Assembly (NCBI RefSeq): GCF_003143515.1
Contig: NZ_CP029343.1
Location: 5,518,001-5,582,000 of the forward strand
DNA from: Massilia oculi
Lineage (GTDB): Bacteria > Pseudomonadota > Gammaproteobacteria > Burkholderiales > Burkholderiaceae_D
Length of the DNA: 64,000 nt
Reading direction: 5' to 3'
Shown here: piece after piece, positions 44,575 to 53,889 of the stretch
Position numbering within the stretch: the first letter of the stretch is position 1
How the letters are laid out: every line of letters starts with the position of its first letter
The notes under the pieces: model-generated
Seen by the model: only the letters and a program-made list of their open reading frames with translations
Database searches by the model: none
Told to the model about the DNA's origin: nothing
Program-made: the position numbers and the translations under genes

Positions 44575-46017
44575 TCAGGCCCCTTCGCTGCCCTGCATGA
44601 TGGCGCGCGCCACGCCGTCGCCATAGGCCGGATCGCACATCGTGCAGTTGGCGATGTGGCGCGCCTTGACCTCATCCGAGGCCCCGGCGATCGCCCGCGC
44701 CGTGTTCTGGAACAGCGCCTCGCGCTGGGCCGGCGACATCTTCCTGAACAGCAGGGCCGGCTGCGAATAGTAGTCGTCGTCGACCCGGTGGTTCCAGTGG
44801 TCGGCGGCGCCTTCGAGCGACAGCGGCGGCTCCCTGAAGTCGGGCTGCTCCTGCCATTCGCCGTGGCGGTTCGGCTGGTAGGGGGTGGCGCCGCCGCGGT
44901 TGCCGTCGACCCGCATCGCGCCGTCGCGGTGGTAGCTGTGCACCGGGCAGCGCGGCGCGTTCACCGGGATCTGGTGGTGGTTCACGCCCAGCCGGTAGCG
45001 CAGCGCGTCGCCGTAGGAGAACAGGCGGCCCTGCAGCATCTTGTCGGGCGAGAAACCGATGCCCGGCACGACGTGGGCCGGATTGAAGCCGGCCTGCTCG
45101 ACGTCGGCGAAGTTGTTGTCGGGGTTGCGGTTCAGCTCCAGCACGCCGACTTCGATCAGGGGATAGTCGGCATGCAGCCAGACCTTGGTCAGGTCGAACG
45201 GGTTGTACCGGCAGGTGGCCGCTTCTTTCTCGGGCATGATCTGCACGTACAGGGTCCAGCGCGGGAAGTCGCCGGCCTCGATGCTGTCGACCAGGTCGCG
45301 CAGGTGGCTTTCGCGGTCGCGGCCGATCAGGGCGCTGGCCTCGAGGTCGCTCAGGTTCTGGATGCCTTGCTGGGTCTTGAGGGTGAACTTGACCCAGAAG
45401 CGCTGATTGTCCGCGTTGATGAAGCTGAAGGTATGGCTGCCGAAGCCGTGCATGTGGCGAAAGCTCCTGGGGATGCCGCGGTCGCTCATCACGATCGTCA
45501 CCTGGTGCAGCGCCTCGGGCAGGCTGGACCAGAAGTCCCAGTTGTTGTCGGCGCTGCGCAGGCCGGTGCTCGGATCGCGCTTGATGGCGTGGTTCAGGTC
45601 GGGGAACTTGAGCGGGTCGCGCAGGAAGAACACGGGCGTGTTGTTGCCGACCAGGTCCCAGTTACCCTGTTCGGTATAGAACTTGATCGCGAAGCCGCGG
45701 ATGTCGCGTTCGGCGTCGGCGGCGCCGCGCTCGCCCGCCACCGTCGAAAATCGCAGGAACAGCTCGGTCTTCTTGCCCACTTCGGAAAACATGCGCGCCT
45801 TGGTGTAGCGCGTGATGTCATGGGTCACGGTGAAGGTGCCGAAGGCGCCGCCGCCCTTGGCGTGCATGCGGCGTTCCGGGATCACTTCGCGGTCGAAGTG
45901 GGCCAGCTTTTCCAGGAACCACACGTCCTGCAGCAGGGCCGGGCCGCGCGGTCCGGCTGTCATGGTGTTCTGGTTGTCGACCACGGGGGCGCCCGCGGCG
46001 GTGGTCAGCTCTTTCAT
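44575..46017 (-). CDS. Haem catalase (small-subunit, clade 3 type)
   Basis: Cytoplasmic protein of 480 aa, normal for small-subunit monofunctional catalases. The distal site [19 protein letters not shown] holds the essential His; the distal Asn lies in [14 protein letters not shown]. The proximal haem-ligand Tyr is in [34 protein letters not shown] and the NADPH-site-like [11 protein letters not shown] also match. It removes H2O2. GAGGACGATGCC precedes the ATG. It lies 36 bases after an alpha/beta hydrolase and before the TRIC gene on the same strand. Confidence 0.95.
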   Translation of the reverse strand: MKELTTAAGAPVVDNQNTMTAGPRGPALLQDVWFLEKLAHFDREVIPERRMHAKGGGAFGTFTVTHDITRYTKARMFSEVGKKTELFLRFSTVAGERGAADAERDIRGFAIKFYTEQGNWDLVGNNTPVFFLRDPLKFPDLNHAIKRDPSTGLRSADNNWDFWSSLPEALHQVTIVMSDRGIPRSFRHMHGFGSHTFSFINADNQRFWVKFTLKTQQGIQNLSDLEASALIGRDRESHLRDLVDSIEAGDFPRWTLYVQIMPEKEAATCRYNPFDLTKVWLHADYPLIEVGVLELNRNPDNNFADVEQAGFNPAHVVPGIGFSPDKMLQGRLFSYGDALRYRLGVNHHQIPVNAPRCPVHSYHRDGAMRVDGNRGGATPYQPNRHGEWQEQPDFREPPLSLEGAADHWNHRVDDDYYSQPALLFRKMSPAQREALFQNTARAIAGASDEVKARHIANCTMCDPAYGDGVARAIMQGSEGA

Positions 46018-46053
46018 GGCATCGTCCTCTGGTGTGTTTTTTTTGGGGGGAGG

Positions 46054-46878
46054 TCAGCCGCGGACGAAGGCCAGCATGTCGGCATTGACCTGGTCTTTAT
46101 GGGTATCGGTCAGGCCGTGCGGCGCGCCCGGATACACGATCAGCTGCGCGTGCGGGACCAGGCGCTTGGAGGCGCGTCCGGCGGCGTCGATCGGCACGAT
46201 CTGGTCATCGTCGCCGTGGATGATCAGGGTCGGTATGGTGAACTTTTTGAGGTCGTCGGTGAAGTCGGTTTCCGAGAACGCCTTGATCGAGTCGTAGGTG
46301 TTCTTGTGGCCACCCAGCATGCCCTGCATCCACCAGGACTGGATCAGCCCTTGCGAGACCTTGGCGCCGGGCCGGTTAAAGCCGTAGAACGGGCCGCTCG
46401 GGATGTCCAGGTAGAACTGGGAGCGGTCGGCCAGCTGGGCGGCGCGCAGGCCGTCGAAGACCTCGAGCGGCAGGCCGCCCGGGTTCGCCTCGGTCTTGAG
46501 CATCAGCGGCGGCACAGCCGAGATCAGGCCGGCCTTGGCGATGCGCGCGGTGCCGTGGCGGCCGATATAGCGCGCCACTTCGCCGCCGCCCGTCGAGAAG
46601 CCGAACAGCACCGCGTCCTTGACGTCCAGGTGTTCCAGCAGCTCGGCCAGGTCGTCGGCGTAATGGTCCATGTCGTTGCCGTCCCATGGCTGGCTCGAGC
46701 GGCCGTGACCGCGGCGGTCGTGGGCGATGCAGCGGTAGCCCTGGCCGGCCAAGAAGATCATCTGCGATTCCCAGCTGTCCGCGTTCAAAGGCCAGCCGTG
46801 GCAGAACACGATGGGCTGGCCACTGCCCCAGTCCTTGTAATAGAGTTCGACGCCTTCCTTGGTGGTGTAAATGGCCAT
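46054..46878 (-). CDS. Alpha/beta hydrolase, non-haem chloroperoxidase/esterase type
   Basis: Protein of 274 aa from ATG 46878, no signal peptide. Catalytic triad: Ser in [12 protein letters not shown], Asp in [11 protein letters not shown] and His in [37 protein letters not shown] and the length match cofactor-free haloperoxidase/arylesterase-like enzymes. The physiological substrate is unknown; peroxide-linked perhydrolysis is typical of the family. It is directly upstream of catalase, suggesting a shared oxidative-stress context. Confidence 0.9.
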   Translation of the reverse strand: MAIYTTKEGVELYYKDWGSGQPIVFCHGWPLNADSWESQMIFLAGQGYRCIAHDRRGHGRSSQPWDGNDMDHYADDLAELLEHLDVKDAVLFGFSTGGGEVARYIGRHGTARIAKAGLISAVPPLMLKTEANPGGLPLEVFDGLRAAQLADRSQFYLDIPSGPFYGFNRPGAKVSQGLIQSWWMQGMLGGHKNTYDSIKAFSETDFTDDLKKFTIPTLIIHGDDDQIVPIDAAGRASKRLVPHAQLIVYPGAPHGLTDTHKDQVNADMLAFVRG

Positions 46879-47189
46879 GCGGGTTTCTCCCTGGAGTGGA
46901 TGTGGTTGACGAAAAGAGGCGGGCGCCGACTGGCGGTGAGCGCGCCTTCCAGGGTGAGTAGACTCGAATTCACAGCCCGACGACACCTGACAGAAGGAAG
47001 AGCCGTCGACCACCCGATCGATACCCCGCTCCCTGCTGCGCACCCGCGGCGGGGCTGTTGCGTCTCTACTTCTTGTCATGAGGCCGGCAAAGATTTAAGG
47101 TGGCGGTATCGACGCGCATTACTGGGCGCAATACGGGGCGCAATACGGAGCGCAATACTGAGCGCCATGCCGTGCGCCGCACCGATCGC
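46879..47189. promoter_or_regulatory. Divergent intergenic region with 12-bp repeats
   Basis: Holds the promoters of the hydrolase-catalase genes (minus) and the first winged-helix regulator (plus). It includes the 12-bp tandem repeat at 47124-47171 and no gene. Confidence 0.5.
47124..47171. repeat. 12-bp tandem repeat before the first winged-helix regulator
   Basis: GGGCGCAATACG twice (47124, 47136), then GAGCGCAATACT (47148) and GAGCGCCATGCC (47160). The unit length is a multiple of three and the frame is open from GTG 47100, so it might encode an RNT-type N-terminal repeat if translation starts there. Confidence 0.75.
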
Positions 47190-49031
47190 ATGCATACCGA
47201 TACCTTCACCGCGCCTTCACCACCGCCGTCCGCCGGCATGCAGCACGTCAGGCCGGCGCGGGGCGGGCCCGATTACACCTTCGGGCGCTTCGCGCTGTAC
47301 CCGGCGCGCAAGCTGCTGATGCACGGCGAGACGCCGGTCCCGCTCGGGGGGCGTGCCTTCGACCTGCTGGTCGCGCTGATCGCGCGCGCTGGCGAAGTGG
47401 TCAGCCGCGCCGAACTCGAGCGCACGATCTGGCCCGGCAGCGTGGTCGAGGACAGCTGCCTGCGGGCGCACATCGGGGCGCTGCGCAAGGCGCTGGGCGA
47501 CGGCCCCGGCGCCTCGCGCTACATCGCCAACGTGCCCGGGCGCGGCTACAGCTTCGTGGCCCCGGTGGTCGCGCTCCGCCTCGATGCCGAAGCCGATACC
47601 GTTGCCGCGCCGCCCGCCGGCGCGCGAGCCTTGCCGCTGAGCATGACGAGCGTGCTGGGGCGCGACGACGTGCTCGACCAGCTGCGGGCGCTGCTGCCGC
47701 GCCGCCGCCTGGTCACCATCGTCGGCCATGGCGGCGTCGGCAAGACCACGCTGGCGCTGTGCCTGGCCGCCGAGCTGCGGGACGGCTATGCCGACGGCGC
47801 CTGTCTCGTCGACCTGGCCCTCCTGAGCAGCGCGATCCAGATCCCCGATGCGCTGGCCGCCAGCCTTGGCCTGGCGCCGGACGGCGAGGGCGTGCGCGCG
47901 CTGCTGGAGCGCTGGCTGGCGCCGCGCCGCATGTTGATCGTGCTGGACAACTGCGAGCACCTGATCGAGGCCGCGACCTCGCTCGCCGAATGCCTGCTGC
48001 GGCTGGCCCCCGGGATCGACCTCGTCGCCACCAGCCGCGAGCCGCTGGACGCCGACGGGGAGTGGGTGCTGCGACTGGGGCCGCTCGCCTGTCCGCCCGA
48101 CGACCCCGCCTTGAACCTCGAACAGGCGCTGCGCTATCCAGCCCTGGAGCTGCTGGCCAGCCGGGCCGAGGCCGGCATGGACTCCTTCCGGTTGAGCGAG
48201 GCCGAGCTGCCGGCGGCCGTCAGGCTGTGCCGCCGGGTCGACGGCGTGCCGCTGGCGATCGAGTTCGCCGCCGCCCAGGTGGGCCTGCTGGGCGTGGCCG
48301 GCGTGGAGGAGCAGCTGGGCGATCGCCTGCGCCTGCTCGGCAGCGGGCGCCGCACCGTGCTGCCGCGCCACCGCAGCTTGCGCGCACTGCTCGACTGGAG
48401 CCATGAACTGCTGTCGCCGGACGAACAGTGCGTACTGCGCCGCTGCGCGGTGTTCGCCGGCCCGTTCTCGCTCGAGGCGGCGCTGGCGGTGGTGGGGCCG
48501 GGCGCCGCCGGCTGCGTGGACACTTGCCTGCTGAACCTGGTGTCCAAGTCGCTGGTCGCGGCCGACACCGGGGGGCCGGATCCCCGCTTCGTGTTGCTGG
48601 AAATCACCCGCGCCTACGCGATCGAACAACTGGCCGGGGATCCCGGGCGCGGCCCGCTGGCGGCGCGCCACGCGCTGTACACCCTGGGCCTGCTGGACGA
48701 CTGCGAGCGGGCCCGGGACACCCTCGACCATGACGCATGGCTGGCTTGCGCCAGCCATGCGATGGGCAATCTGCGCGCCGCGCTCGACTGGGCCTTCGGA
48801 CCCGGCGGCGAGCGCGCGCTGGGCGTGCGCCTGATGGCCGCGCCGGCGGTGCTGGGCGCGGGCCTGTTCGGCGAGCGGGAGCTGGAGCGCCACGTGCGCG
48901 CGGCGCTGGACGCGATCGACGCCGGGACCATCGCCGACCCGCTCGACGCGGCGCGCCTGCACGCCGCCTTGCTATCGCTGCAAGACTTAGAGGTGACTGC
49001 GATTTCACACTTCTTCACATCGGCCTCTTGA
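47190..49031 (+). CDS. Winged-helix transcriptional regulator with NTPase domain (C-terminally short)
   Basis: About 613 aa from ATG 47190; GTG 47100 is an in-frame alternative and none of the candidate starts has a clear ribosome-binding site. Residues about 20-110 form an OmpR/PhoB-type winged helix (FGRFALYPARKLLM, LRAHIGALRKALGDG, YIANVPGRGYSFV). The rest is a STAND-like NTPase with Walker A TIVGHGGVGKTTLAL, Walker B RMLIVLDNCEHLIEAA and LVATSREPLDADGE. Homologues usually continue with about 300 residues of TPR-like repeats. Here sequence ends abruptly at LHAALLSLQ followed by unrelated residues, so the C-terminus appears lost. Confidence 0.8.
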   Translation: MHTDTFTAPSPPPSAGMQHVRPARGGPDYTFGRFALYPARKLLMHGETPVPLGGRAFDLLVALIARAGEVVSRAELERTIWPGSVVEDSCLRAHIGALRKALGDGPGASRYIANVPGRGYSFVAPVVALRLDAEADTVAAPPAGARALPLSMTSVLGRDDVLDQLRALLPRRRLVTIVGHGGVGKTTLALCLAAELRDGYADGACLVDLALLSSAIQIPDALAASLGLAPDGEGVRALLERWLAPRRMLIVLDNCEHLIEAATSLAECLLRLAPGIDLVATSREPLDADGEWVLRLGPLACPPDDPALNLEQALRYPALELLASRAEAGMDSFRLSEAELPAAVRLCRRVDGVPLAIEFAAAQVGLLGVAGVEEQLGDRLRLLGSGRRTVLPRHRSLRALLDWSHELLSPDEQCVLRRCAVFAGPFSLEAALAVVGPGAAGCVDTCLLNLVSKSLVAADTGGPDPRFVLLEITRAYAIEQLAGDPGRGPLAARHALYTLGLLDDCERARDTLDHDAWLACASHAMGNLRAALDWAFGPGGERALGVRLMAAPAVLGAGLFGERELERHVRAALDAIDAGTIADPLDAARLHAALLSLQDLEVTAISHFFTSAS

Positions 49032-49056
49032 TCCAAGTCATATGATCTTTATCATA
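49028..49056 (+). promoter_or_regulatory. Putative promoter and inverted repeat of the second winged-helix regulator
   Basis: -35 TTGATC (49028-49033) and a -10 like TATCAT (49050-49055), in the only AT-rich patch nearby. The inverted repeat TATGAT-CTTT-ATCATA (49041-49056) overlaps the spacer and -10, suggesting regulation. Confidence 0.5.
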
Positions 49057-49078
49057 AGATTGACGGGGGAGGTCGGTG

Positions 49079-50398
49079 ATGGAGCGGGAAGGCGAGCTGC
49101 TGTTCGGCCCTTTTACGCTGTCACTCGACCGGCGCGAGCTACGCCTTGACGGGCGCGCATTGCCGCTCGGCGCCCGCGCGCTGGAATTGCTGGCGCTGCT
49201 GGCCGGGCGCGCCGGCGAGATGGTGGGCAGGGACGAGATCGTGGCTCGCCTGGCGTCCGGCGCCGACATGGATCGGAACCGGCTGCGCGCCCATATCGCC
49301 GCCCTGCGCCGCGCGCTCGGGGACGGCAAAAATGGCAGCCGCTACATCGTCAACGTGCTGGGGCGTGGCTATGTGTTCGTCGCCGCCGTGCGCCGGCGCC
49401 AGCCGCCCGCCTTGCCGACAATAACGGACCTGCCGGATGGCACCGCGCCGCTGCTGGGCCGCGAGGAGACGGTCGCCTCTCTGGCGCGCCTGGTCGGCGA
49501 GCGGCGCCTGGTCTCGGTCGTCGGCGCCGGCGGCCTGGGCAAGAGCGCGCTGGCGCTGGCGGTGGCGCGCCTTGTGGCGCCGCGCTTCGACGGCCGCGTG
49601 GCCTGGCTCGACCTGGCGCCGCTGGCCGACTGCGCCCGGTTGACGGATGCGGTGGCGGGCGCCGTGGGTCTGGCGGCGGGCGGCTCGCTCCGCGGCCTGT
49701 GCGGCGCCCTGGCGCAGCGGCGCCTGCTGCTGGTGCTGGACAACTGCGGCCACCTCGCCGACGCGGCGGCGCTGCTGGCCGAGGCGCTGCTCGGGGCCGC
49801 GCCCCGGCTGCACCTGCTGGCGACCAGCCGCGAGGCGCTGGACCTGCGCGCCGAATGGGTGCACCGGCTGGCGCCGTTGGCCTTGCCGGCGGCGCTGGAA
49901 CTGTTCGCACTGCGCTGTGGAAGCCAACTCGATCCAGCCGGCCGGACCCAGGCGGCGCAACTGTGCCGCCGGCTGGACTGCAACCCCTTGCTGATCGGCC
50001 TGGCCGCGGCGCGCGCCAGGACCGGCGGCATGGCGGCGCTGGCTGGCGGGATCGAGGCGCTGTGCGATCCGGACGCGGAGGAAGACGGCCGGCATCGTTC
50101 GGCCGAGGCCGTGCTGGACTGGAGCTGGCGCCTGCTCGCGCCGCGCGAGCGCGCCGTCCTGCACCGCCTGTCGGTGTTCCGCCACAGCTTCACCCTCGAC
50201 GACGCCGCCCGGGCATGCGCCTGCCCCGAGATCGACGGCGCCGCCGTGAAGTGGTGCATCTCGGGGCTCGTGGCCCGCTCGCTGGTCGAGGCCGATCATG
50301 GGCGGCAGGGCGTGCGCTACCGCCTGACGAACGCTACCCGCCATTACGCCGGAGAGGCGGTCGCGCGCGCGCAGGCGCTGGCCATCATGCCGTCGTGA
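49079..50398 (+). CDS. Second winged-helix/NTPase regulator (short)
   Basis: About 439 aa from ATG 49079, with GGGGGAGG upstream. The N-terminal winged helix (FGPFTLSLDRRELRLDG, RNRLRAHIAALRRALGDG, YIVNVLGRGYVFVAAV) is followed by an NTPase with a P-loop-like VVGAGGLGKSALALAVA and Walker B-like RRLLLVLDNCGHLADAA. It is a paralogue of the preceding gene but shorter: it ends at the position where that protein begins its helical extension (RYRLTNATRHYAGEAV), and lacks the TPR part entirely. Its last 14 bases overlap the convergent hydrolase gene. Confidence 0.83.
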   Translation: MEREGELLFGPFTLSLDRRELRLDGRALPLGARALELLALLAGRAGEMVGRDEIVARLASGADMDRNRLRAHIAALRRALGDGKNGSRYIVNVLGRGYVFVAAVRRRQPPALPTITDLPDGTAPLLGREETVASLARLVGERRLVSVVGAGGLGKSALALAVARLVAPRFDGRVAWLDLAPLADCARLTDAVAGAVGLAAGGSLRGLCGALAQRRLLLVLDNCGHLADAAALLAEALLGAAPRLHLLATSREALDLRAEWVHRLAPLALPAALELFALRCGSQLDPAGRTQAAQLCRRLDCNPLLIGLAAARARTGGMAALAGGIEALCDPDAEEDGRHRSAEAVLDWSWRLLAPRERAVLHRLSVFRHSFTLDDAARACACPEIDGAAVKWCISGLVARSLVEADHGRQGVRYRLTNATRHYAGEAVARAQALAIMPS

Positions 50399-50936
50399 CC
50401 TCGTCCGTGGCGCGCATGTCGGCGTAGGCGAATCCGAGCGCCGCCATGAAGGCGGCATGGGCGTGCGCCGCCGGCACCCTGACCCTACCGAATTCCAGGT
50501 CGCGCGAGGCGCAGGCATCGTGCACCACCGTGACCTTGAAGCCGAAGTCGTTGGCGGCGCGGCTGCAGGCGTCGACGCACATATGGCTCATGGCGCCGCA
50601 GATCACGACTTCGTCGACCTCGTGGCCGCGCAGGATGTCCAGCAGCGCGGTATCGCGGAACGAGTTGATGTGGTGCTTGAGCAGCACCGGCTCGCCCTCG
50701 ATCGGGGCGGCCGACGGGTGGATCGCGGCGCCGCTTGATCCGGGCGCGAAGAACGGCGCGCTGGCGGCGTCGGGGAATTCGTGGCGGATGTGGACGATCG
50801 GCGCCCGGCCGGCCCGGTAGTGGCGCAGCAGGCGGCCGACGTTGGCGCTGGCGGCCTCCATGTTCGCCAGCTCCCAGCGGCCGTTTGGAAAATAGTCGTT
50901 CTGGACGTCGAGGACGATCAGTGCTTGCTTGCTCAT
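50385..50936 (-). CDS. Isochorismatase-family cysteine hydrolase
   Basis: Cytoplasmic protein of 183 aa. The fold-defining triad is present: Asp in LIVLDVQNDYF, Lys in PVLLKHHINSF and nucleophile Cys in VICGAMSHMCVDACSRAA. This family includes nicotinamidases and other amidases; the substrate is not evident, though HHINSFRDTALLDIL is typical of the cysteine-hydrolase subgroup. AGGAGGAACC precedes the ATG. It converges on the second winged-helix regulator. Confidence 0.9.
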   Translation of the reverse strand: MSKQALIVLDVQNDYFPNGRWELANMEAASANVGRLLRHYRAGRAPIVHIRHEFPDAASAPFFAPGSSGAAIHPSAAPIEGEPVLLKHHINSFRDTALLDILRGHEVDEVVICGAMSHMCVDACSRAANDFGFKVTVVHDACASRDLEFGRVRVPAAHAHAAFMAALGFAYADMRATDEVTTA

Positions 50937-51122
50937 GATGGTTCCTCCTGGTGGTTGTGGTGGTGATGGTGGTGGTGGTCAGGGATGGCGATGGCGGCGA
51001 ATTGTTCCAGCAGGTGCTCGGTCGCAATCAGCTGGATGCCGCCCGTGCGTGCGCCCTTGAGCGCCACGCGCCAGTTCTCTGTCGTTCATGCTCGCCTCGC
51101 TCTGGCGCACGCAGGCGCCGTT
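50937..51122. other. Short intergenic stretch with GGT-rich repeat
   Basis: Only an irregular GGT/GGTGAT tract near 50945-50985 stands out. No gene is supported. Confidence 0.4.
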
Positions 51123-51887
51123 CTATTGGTTGACCTTGCCCGGCAGCGTCAGTTTCCCGGACGCGACCTTGAACACGTCCGCGACGCACAGCAGCGGGCT
51201 GTGGACGCTGGCATTGACCCGCAGCGCCGCCGTGACGCCGTCGAAGCTCGCCGCCTCGACCACGCCGATGTCGTCGAACGGCACCTTGACCTCGAGCGAC
51301 TCGGCCTTGAATACCGGGTGCCAGCCGGGGCTGTCGAGCAGGATCGGAAACCCGGGCCAGGTCTTGGGCAGACGCGGCTTGGCGCCCTGGGGGATGTCGA
51401 CCACCTTCAGCGCATCCTTGCCGCAGGCGTCGTCCCTGGTGAGCACCACCCAGTGCGAGTGCCACAGGTTGCCGTCGTTGCCGGCGTCGCCATCCCCGTT
51501 CTCGTCGTACAGCGGCGTGTCGTCGAAGTCGGGGTGGGAGGTGACGGCGAAGGCCAGGATGCCGGCCTTGCTCTCGAATCCGACCACGTAGGGATCGATG
51601 GTGGTCGGCCAGACGTAGGAGAACACCGCGCTGCCGCCCAGCTTGCCCGTCCTGGTCGGATAGGTCTTGCCGGCCTTGCCGGATACCGCCACGTGGAAGG
51701 TGGCGACGTTGCCCTCGGTGGTGATTTTGGTGTGGACGATGTCGTAGTCGGCCTTGCCGCCCTTGGCGGCAGGGGTCTGGATTCCCCCCGTATGCGGCTT
51801 GCCGCCCTGGTGGGCGGCGGCCGTGGAAGCGGCGCCGCTGGCGGCGAGGGTGAGAACGGCGGCGAGGATGGTAGGCGTGGCGGTCAT
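51123..51887 (-). CDS. Exported protein of unknown function
   Basis: A 254-aa protein with a signal peptide (MTATPTILAAVLTLAASGAA, then STAAAHQGG). The mature part is beta-rich and contains a loop with alternating acidic residues, LYDENGDGDAGNDGNLWHSH, similar to calcium-binding loops, followed by a His-rich WHSHWVVL. One Cys pair region (DDACGKDAL, HSPLLCVADVFK) is present. I do not recognise the family. The gene stands alone, with 186 and 279 bases to its neighbours, so no operon partner suggests a role. Confidence 0.8.
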   Translation of the reverse strand: MTATPTILAAVLTLAASGAASTAAAHQGGKPHTGGIQTPAAKGGKADYDIVHTKITTEGNVATFHVAVSGKAGKTYPTRTGKLGGSAVFSYVWPTTIDPYVVGFESKAGILAFAVTSHPDFDDTPLYDENGDGDAGNDGNLWHSHWVVLTRDDACGKDALKVVDIPQGAKPRLPKTWPGFPILLDSPGWHPVFKAESLEVKVPFDDIGVVEAASFDGVTAALRVNASVHSPLLCVADVFKVASGKLTLPGKVNQ

Positions 51888-52166
51888 GGAGGCTCCCTGT
51901 CGGTGGTGGCGTTGGCGGCGTTGGCTGCGTGCCTGTGCTGCAAACGTCACCGAGCTTAGTCGGGCCGCGGCGCGCTGGTTGTAAAGACGTGTGATGAGAT
52001 GTGCGGCGCGGACGTGGGCGCAACCAATGGGCGAGATGGGACGGCTTGCGCGGGATCGAACGCACACCATTTCACAAGAATTTACTGTGGCGGGCCGCGG
52101 TCTGACCTTAGTATCGATGCATCGCCGGGGGCGGCCGTGCATCCGGCATCCACACAGGAGAGCGCC
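51888..52166. promoter_or_regulatory. Divergent region between the exported protein and the SDR gene
   Basis: 279 bases that must hold both promoters. I see no convincing -35/-10 pair or palindrome. Confidence 0.4.
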
Positions 52167-52871
52167 ATGAAGGTCAGGGATTCCGTCGTACTCATCAGCG
52201 TGGCGAACCGGGGGCTGGGCCGCGCCTGGGCCAGGCTCCTGCTCGAAGCCGGCGCGCGCAAGGTGTATGCCGGCGCGCGCGATCCGTGCGGCATCGACCT
52301 GCCCGGCGTCATTCCCCTCGAGCTCGACATCACACGTCCGGAGCAGGTGCGGCGCGCGGCCGCCGAATGCGGCGACGTGACGCTGCTGGTCAACAATGCC
52401 GGCATCGTCCGCGGCGGCCACGTGTTCGACGACGAGGCCGTCGACCGCGCGCGGCAGGAGCTCGAGACCAACCTGTTCGGCACCCTCGCCATGTGCCGCG
52501 CCTTCGCGCCCATCCTCGGCGCCAACGGCGGCGGCGCCATCGTCAACGTGTTGTCGGCGCTGAGCTGGATCAGCATCCCGGGCGCCGCCACCTACGGCAT
52601 GTCGAAGGCGGCGACCTGGTCGATGACCAATGGCGTGCGCCTCGCCCTCAAGCCTCAGGGCACGCAGGTCGTCGGCTTGCACGTGGCGTTCATGGATACC
52701 GACATGACCGCCGGCATCGACGCACCGAAGGCGCTGCCGCACGACGTCGTGGCCCAGGTCATCGCCGCCCTCGAGGCGGGACAAGAGGAGGTGCTGGCCG
52801 ATGCGCTGACGCGCGAGGTCAAGCGCGGCCTGTCGCTCGAGCGCGGCGTGTACCTGGATGTGTTCGGCTGA
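52167..52871 (+). CDS. Short-chain dehydrogenase/reductase with altered cofactor motif
   Basis: Protein of 234 aa from ATG 52167, preceded by CAGGAGAGCGCC. Classical SDR layout: NNAG in LLVNNAGIVRGG, catalytic Ser in VNVLSALSWIS and the Tyr-x3-Lys in ATYGMSKAATWS. The N-terminal TGxxxGxG motif reads ISVANRGLGRAWA, with the first Gly replaced by Val while NRGLG is kept. The protein is also a little shorter than usual. NAD(P)-dependent oxidoreductase activity is likely; substrate unknown. Confidence 0.88.
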   Translation: MKVRDSVVLISVANRGLGRAWARLLLEAGARKVYAGARDPCGIDLPGVIPLELDITRPEQVRRAAAECGDVTLLVNNAGIVRGGHVFDDEAVDRARQELETNLFGTLAMCRAFAPILGANGGGAIVNVLSALSWISIPGAATYGMSKAATWSMTNGVRLALKPQGTQVVGLHVAFMDTDMTAGIDAPKALPHDVVAQVIAALEAGQEEVLADALTREVKRGLSLERGVYLDVFG

Positions 52872-52993
52872 AACGGGTGACACCGAGGCAGGATGCCAGG
52901 GCAGGATCCATCCTGTGCTGGCGCAAGCGCGCGCGGTGCACTACATTGAAACAGGGCGGCGCCGTGGGGGCCGCATCATATGGGAGCGAAACG

Positions 52994-53212
52994 ATGAGCA
53001 TTTCCAAGCCCGGGGCGAAGCGGCAGGTGAAAGCATCGCGCCGGCGGAAGAGCGGCGACCTGCAGGCGCTCGTGGACCCGCACCAGGAAGCGGCGCTCGA
53101 CGAAGCGCTTGCCGAATCCTTTCCGGCCAGCGACCCCGTGGCCGTCTCGATCAGCTCGGCCGCTCCGGACGCGAATCGACGCATTGCACGATCCTCCGAA
53201 TCGCCGTCATGA
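52994..53212 (+). CDS. Small protein (72 aa) with ESFPASDPVA motif
   Basis: A short cytoplasmic protein with a basic N-terminus (KPGAKRQVKASRRRKSG), then DEALAESFPASDPVAVS. The ESFPASDPP-like motif occurs in many small uncharacterised proteobacterial proteins, so this is a real gene although its function is unknown. A GGGAGCGAAACG leader precedes ATG 52994. Confidence 0.75.
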   Translation: MSISKPGAKRQVKASRRRKSGDLQALVDPHQEAALDEALAESFPASDPVAVSISSAAPDANRRIARSSESPS

Positions 53213-53349
53213 CCCGCAAGCGTGCGCCTTTTCGGCACGGCTGACTCTACACTTGGTACTCGTTATCGGAATACACACGGTCACTTTCCCGCACGATTTC
53301 GCCATGACGTTGCAGGCAGGCGGCCGCCACCCGAGAAGGAGTCTCTACC

Positions 53350-53889
53350 GTGTCGACCACCATCACCATCAACGGAAACGCCGTCGCGCTCCCGGATGAC
53401 CCGCGCGTGTCCCTGCTCGACTTCCTGCGCGAGCACCTGCACCTCTCCGGCACCAAGAAGGGCTGCGACCAGGGCGCCTGCGGCGCCTGCACCGTGCTGC
53501 TCGACGGCGAGCAGCGCATCCTGTCCTGCCTGGCCCTGGCCGTGCAATACCAGGGGCGCGCGATCACCTCGGTCGAGGGGCTGGCCACCGACGGCCAGCT
53601 GCACCCGCTGCAACAGTCCTTCATCGAGCATGACGGCTTCCAGTGCGGCTACTGCACGCCAGGCCAGATCTGCTCGGCGCTGGGCATGGAGGCCGAACTG
53701 CGGCGCGGCGTGCCGAGCTATGTCACCGAAGACATCGGCGCCGCCTCGATCGCCTGCAGCGAAGACGAGGTGCGCGAGCGCATGAGCGGCAACCTGTGCC
53801 GTTGCGGCGCCTACAACGGCATCGTGGCCGCGGTCACCGAACACCATGTGCAACTGCACGGCAAGGCTGCGGCCGGGGAGGCGCCATGA
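53350..53889 (+). CDS. paoA: Aldehyde dehydrogenase 2Fe-2S subunit (PaoA/XdhA-like)
   Basis: Protein of 179 aa from GTG 53350, with AAGGAG eight bases upstream. The N-terminal plant-type cluster is KKGCDQGACGACTVLL with the fourth Cys in RILSCLAL. The C-terminal helical cluster is FQCGYCTPGQICSA and NLCRCGAYNG. It passes electrons from the molybdenum subunit to an acceptor. E. coli PaoA carries a Tat signal; here the protein starts at the ferredoxin domain, so the complex is probably cytoplasmic. It overlaps the next gene by four bases (ATGA). Confidence 0.93.
   Translation: MSTTITINGNAVALPDDPRVSLLDFLREHLHLSGTKKGCDQGACGACTVLLDGEQRILSCLALAVQYQGRAITSVEGLATDGQLHPLQQSFIEHDGFQCGYCTPGQICSALGMEAELRRGVPSYVTEDIGAASIACSEDEVRERMSGNLCRCGAYNGIVAAVTEHHVQLHGKAAAGEAP

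Noticed and set aside
50945..50985. GGT-rich tract as a structured repeat element
   Set aside because: Irregular, short and outside genes; compatible with local compositional bias.
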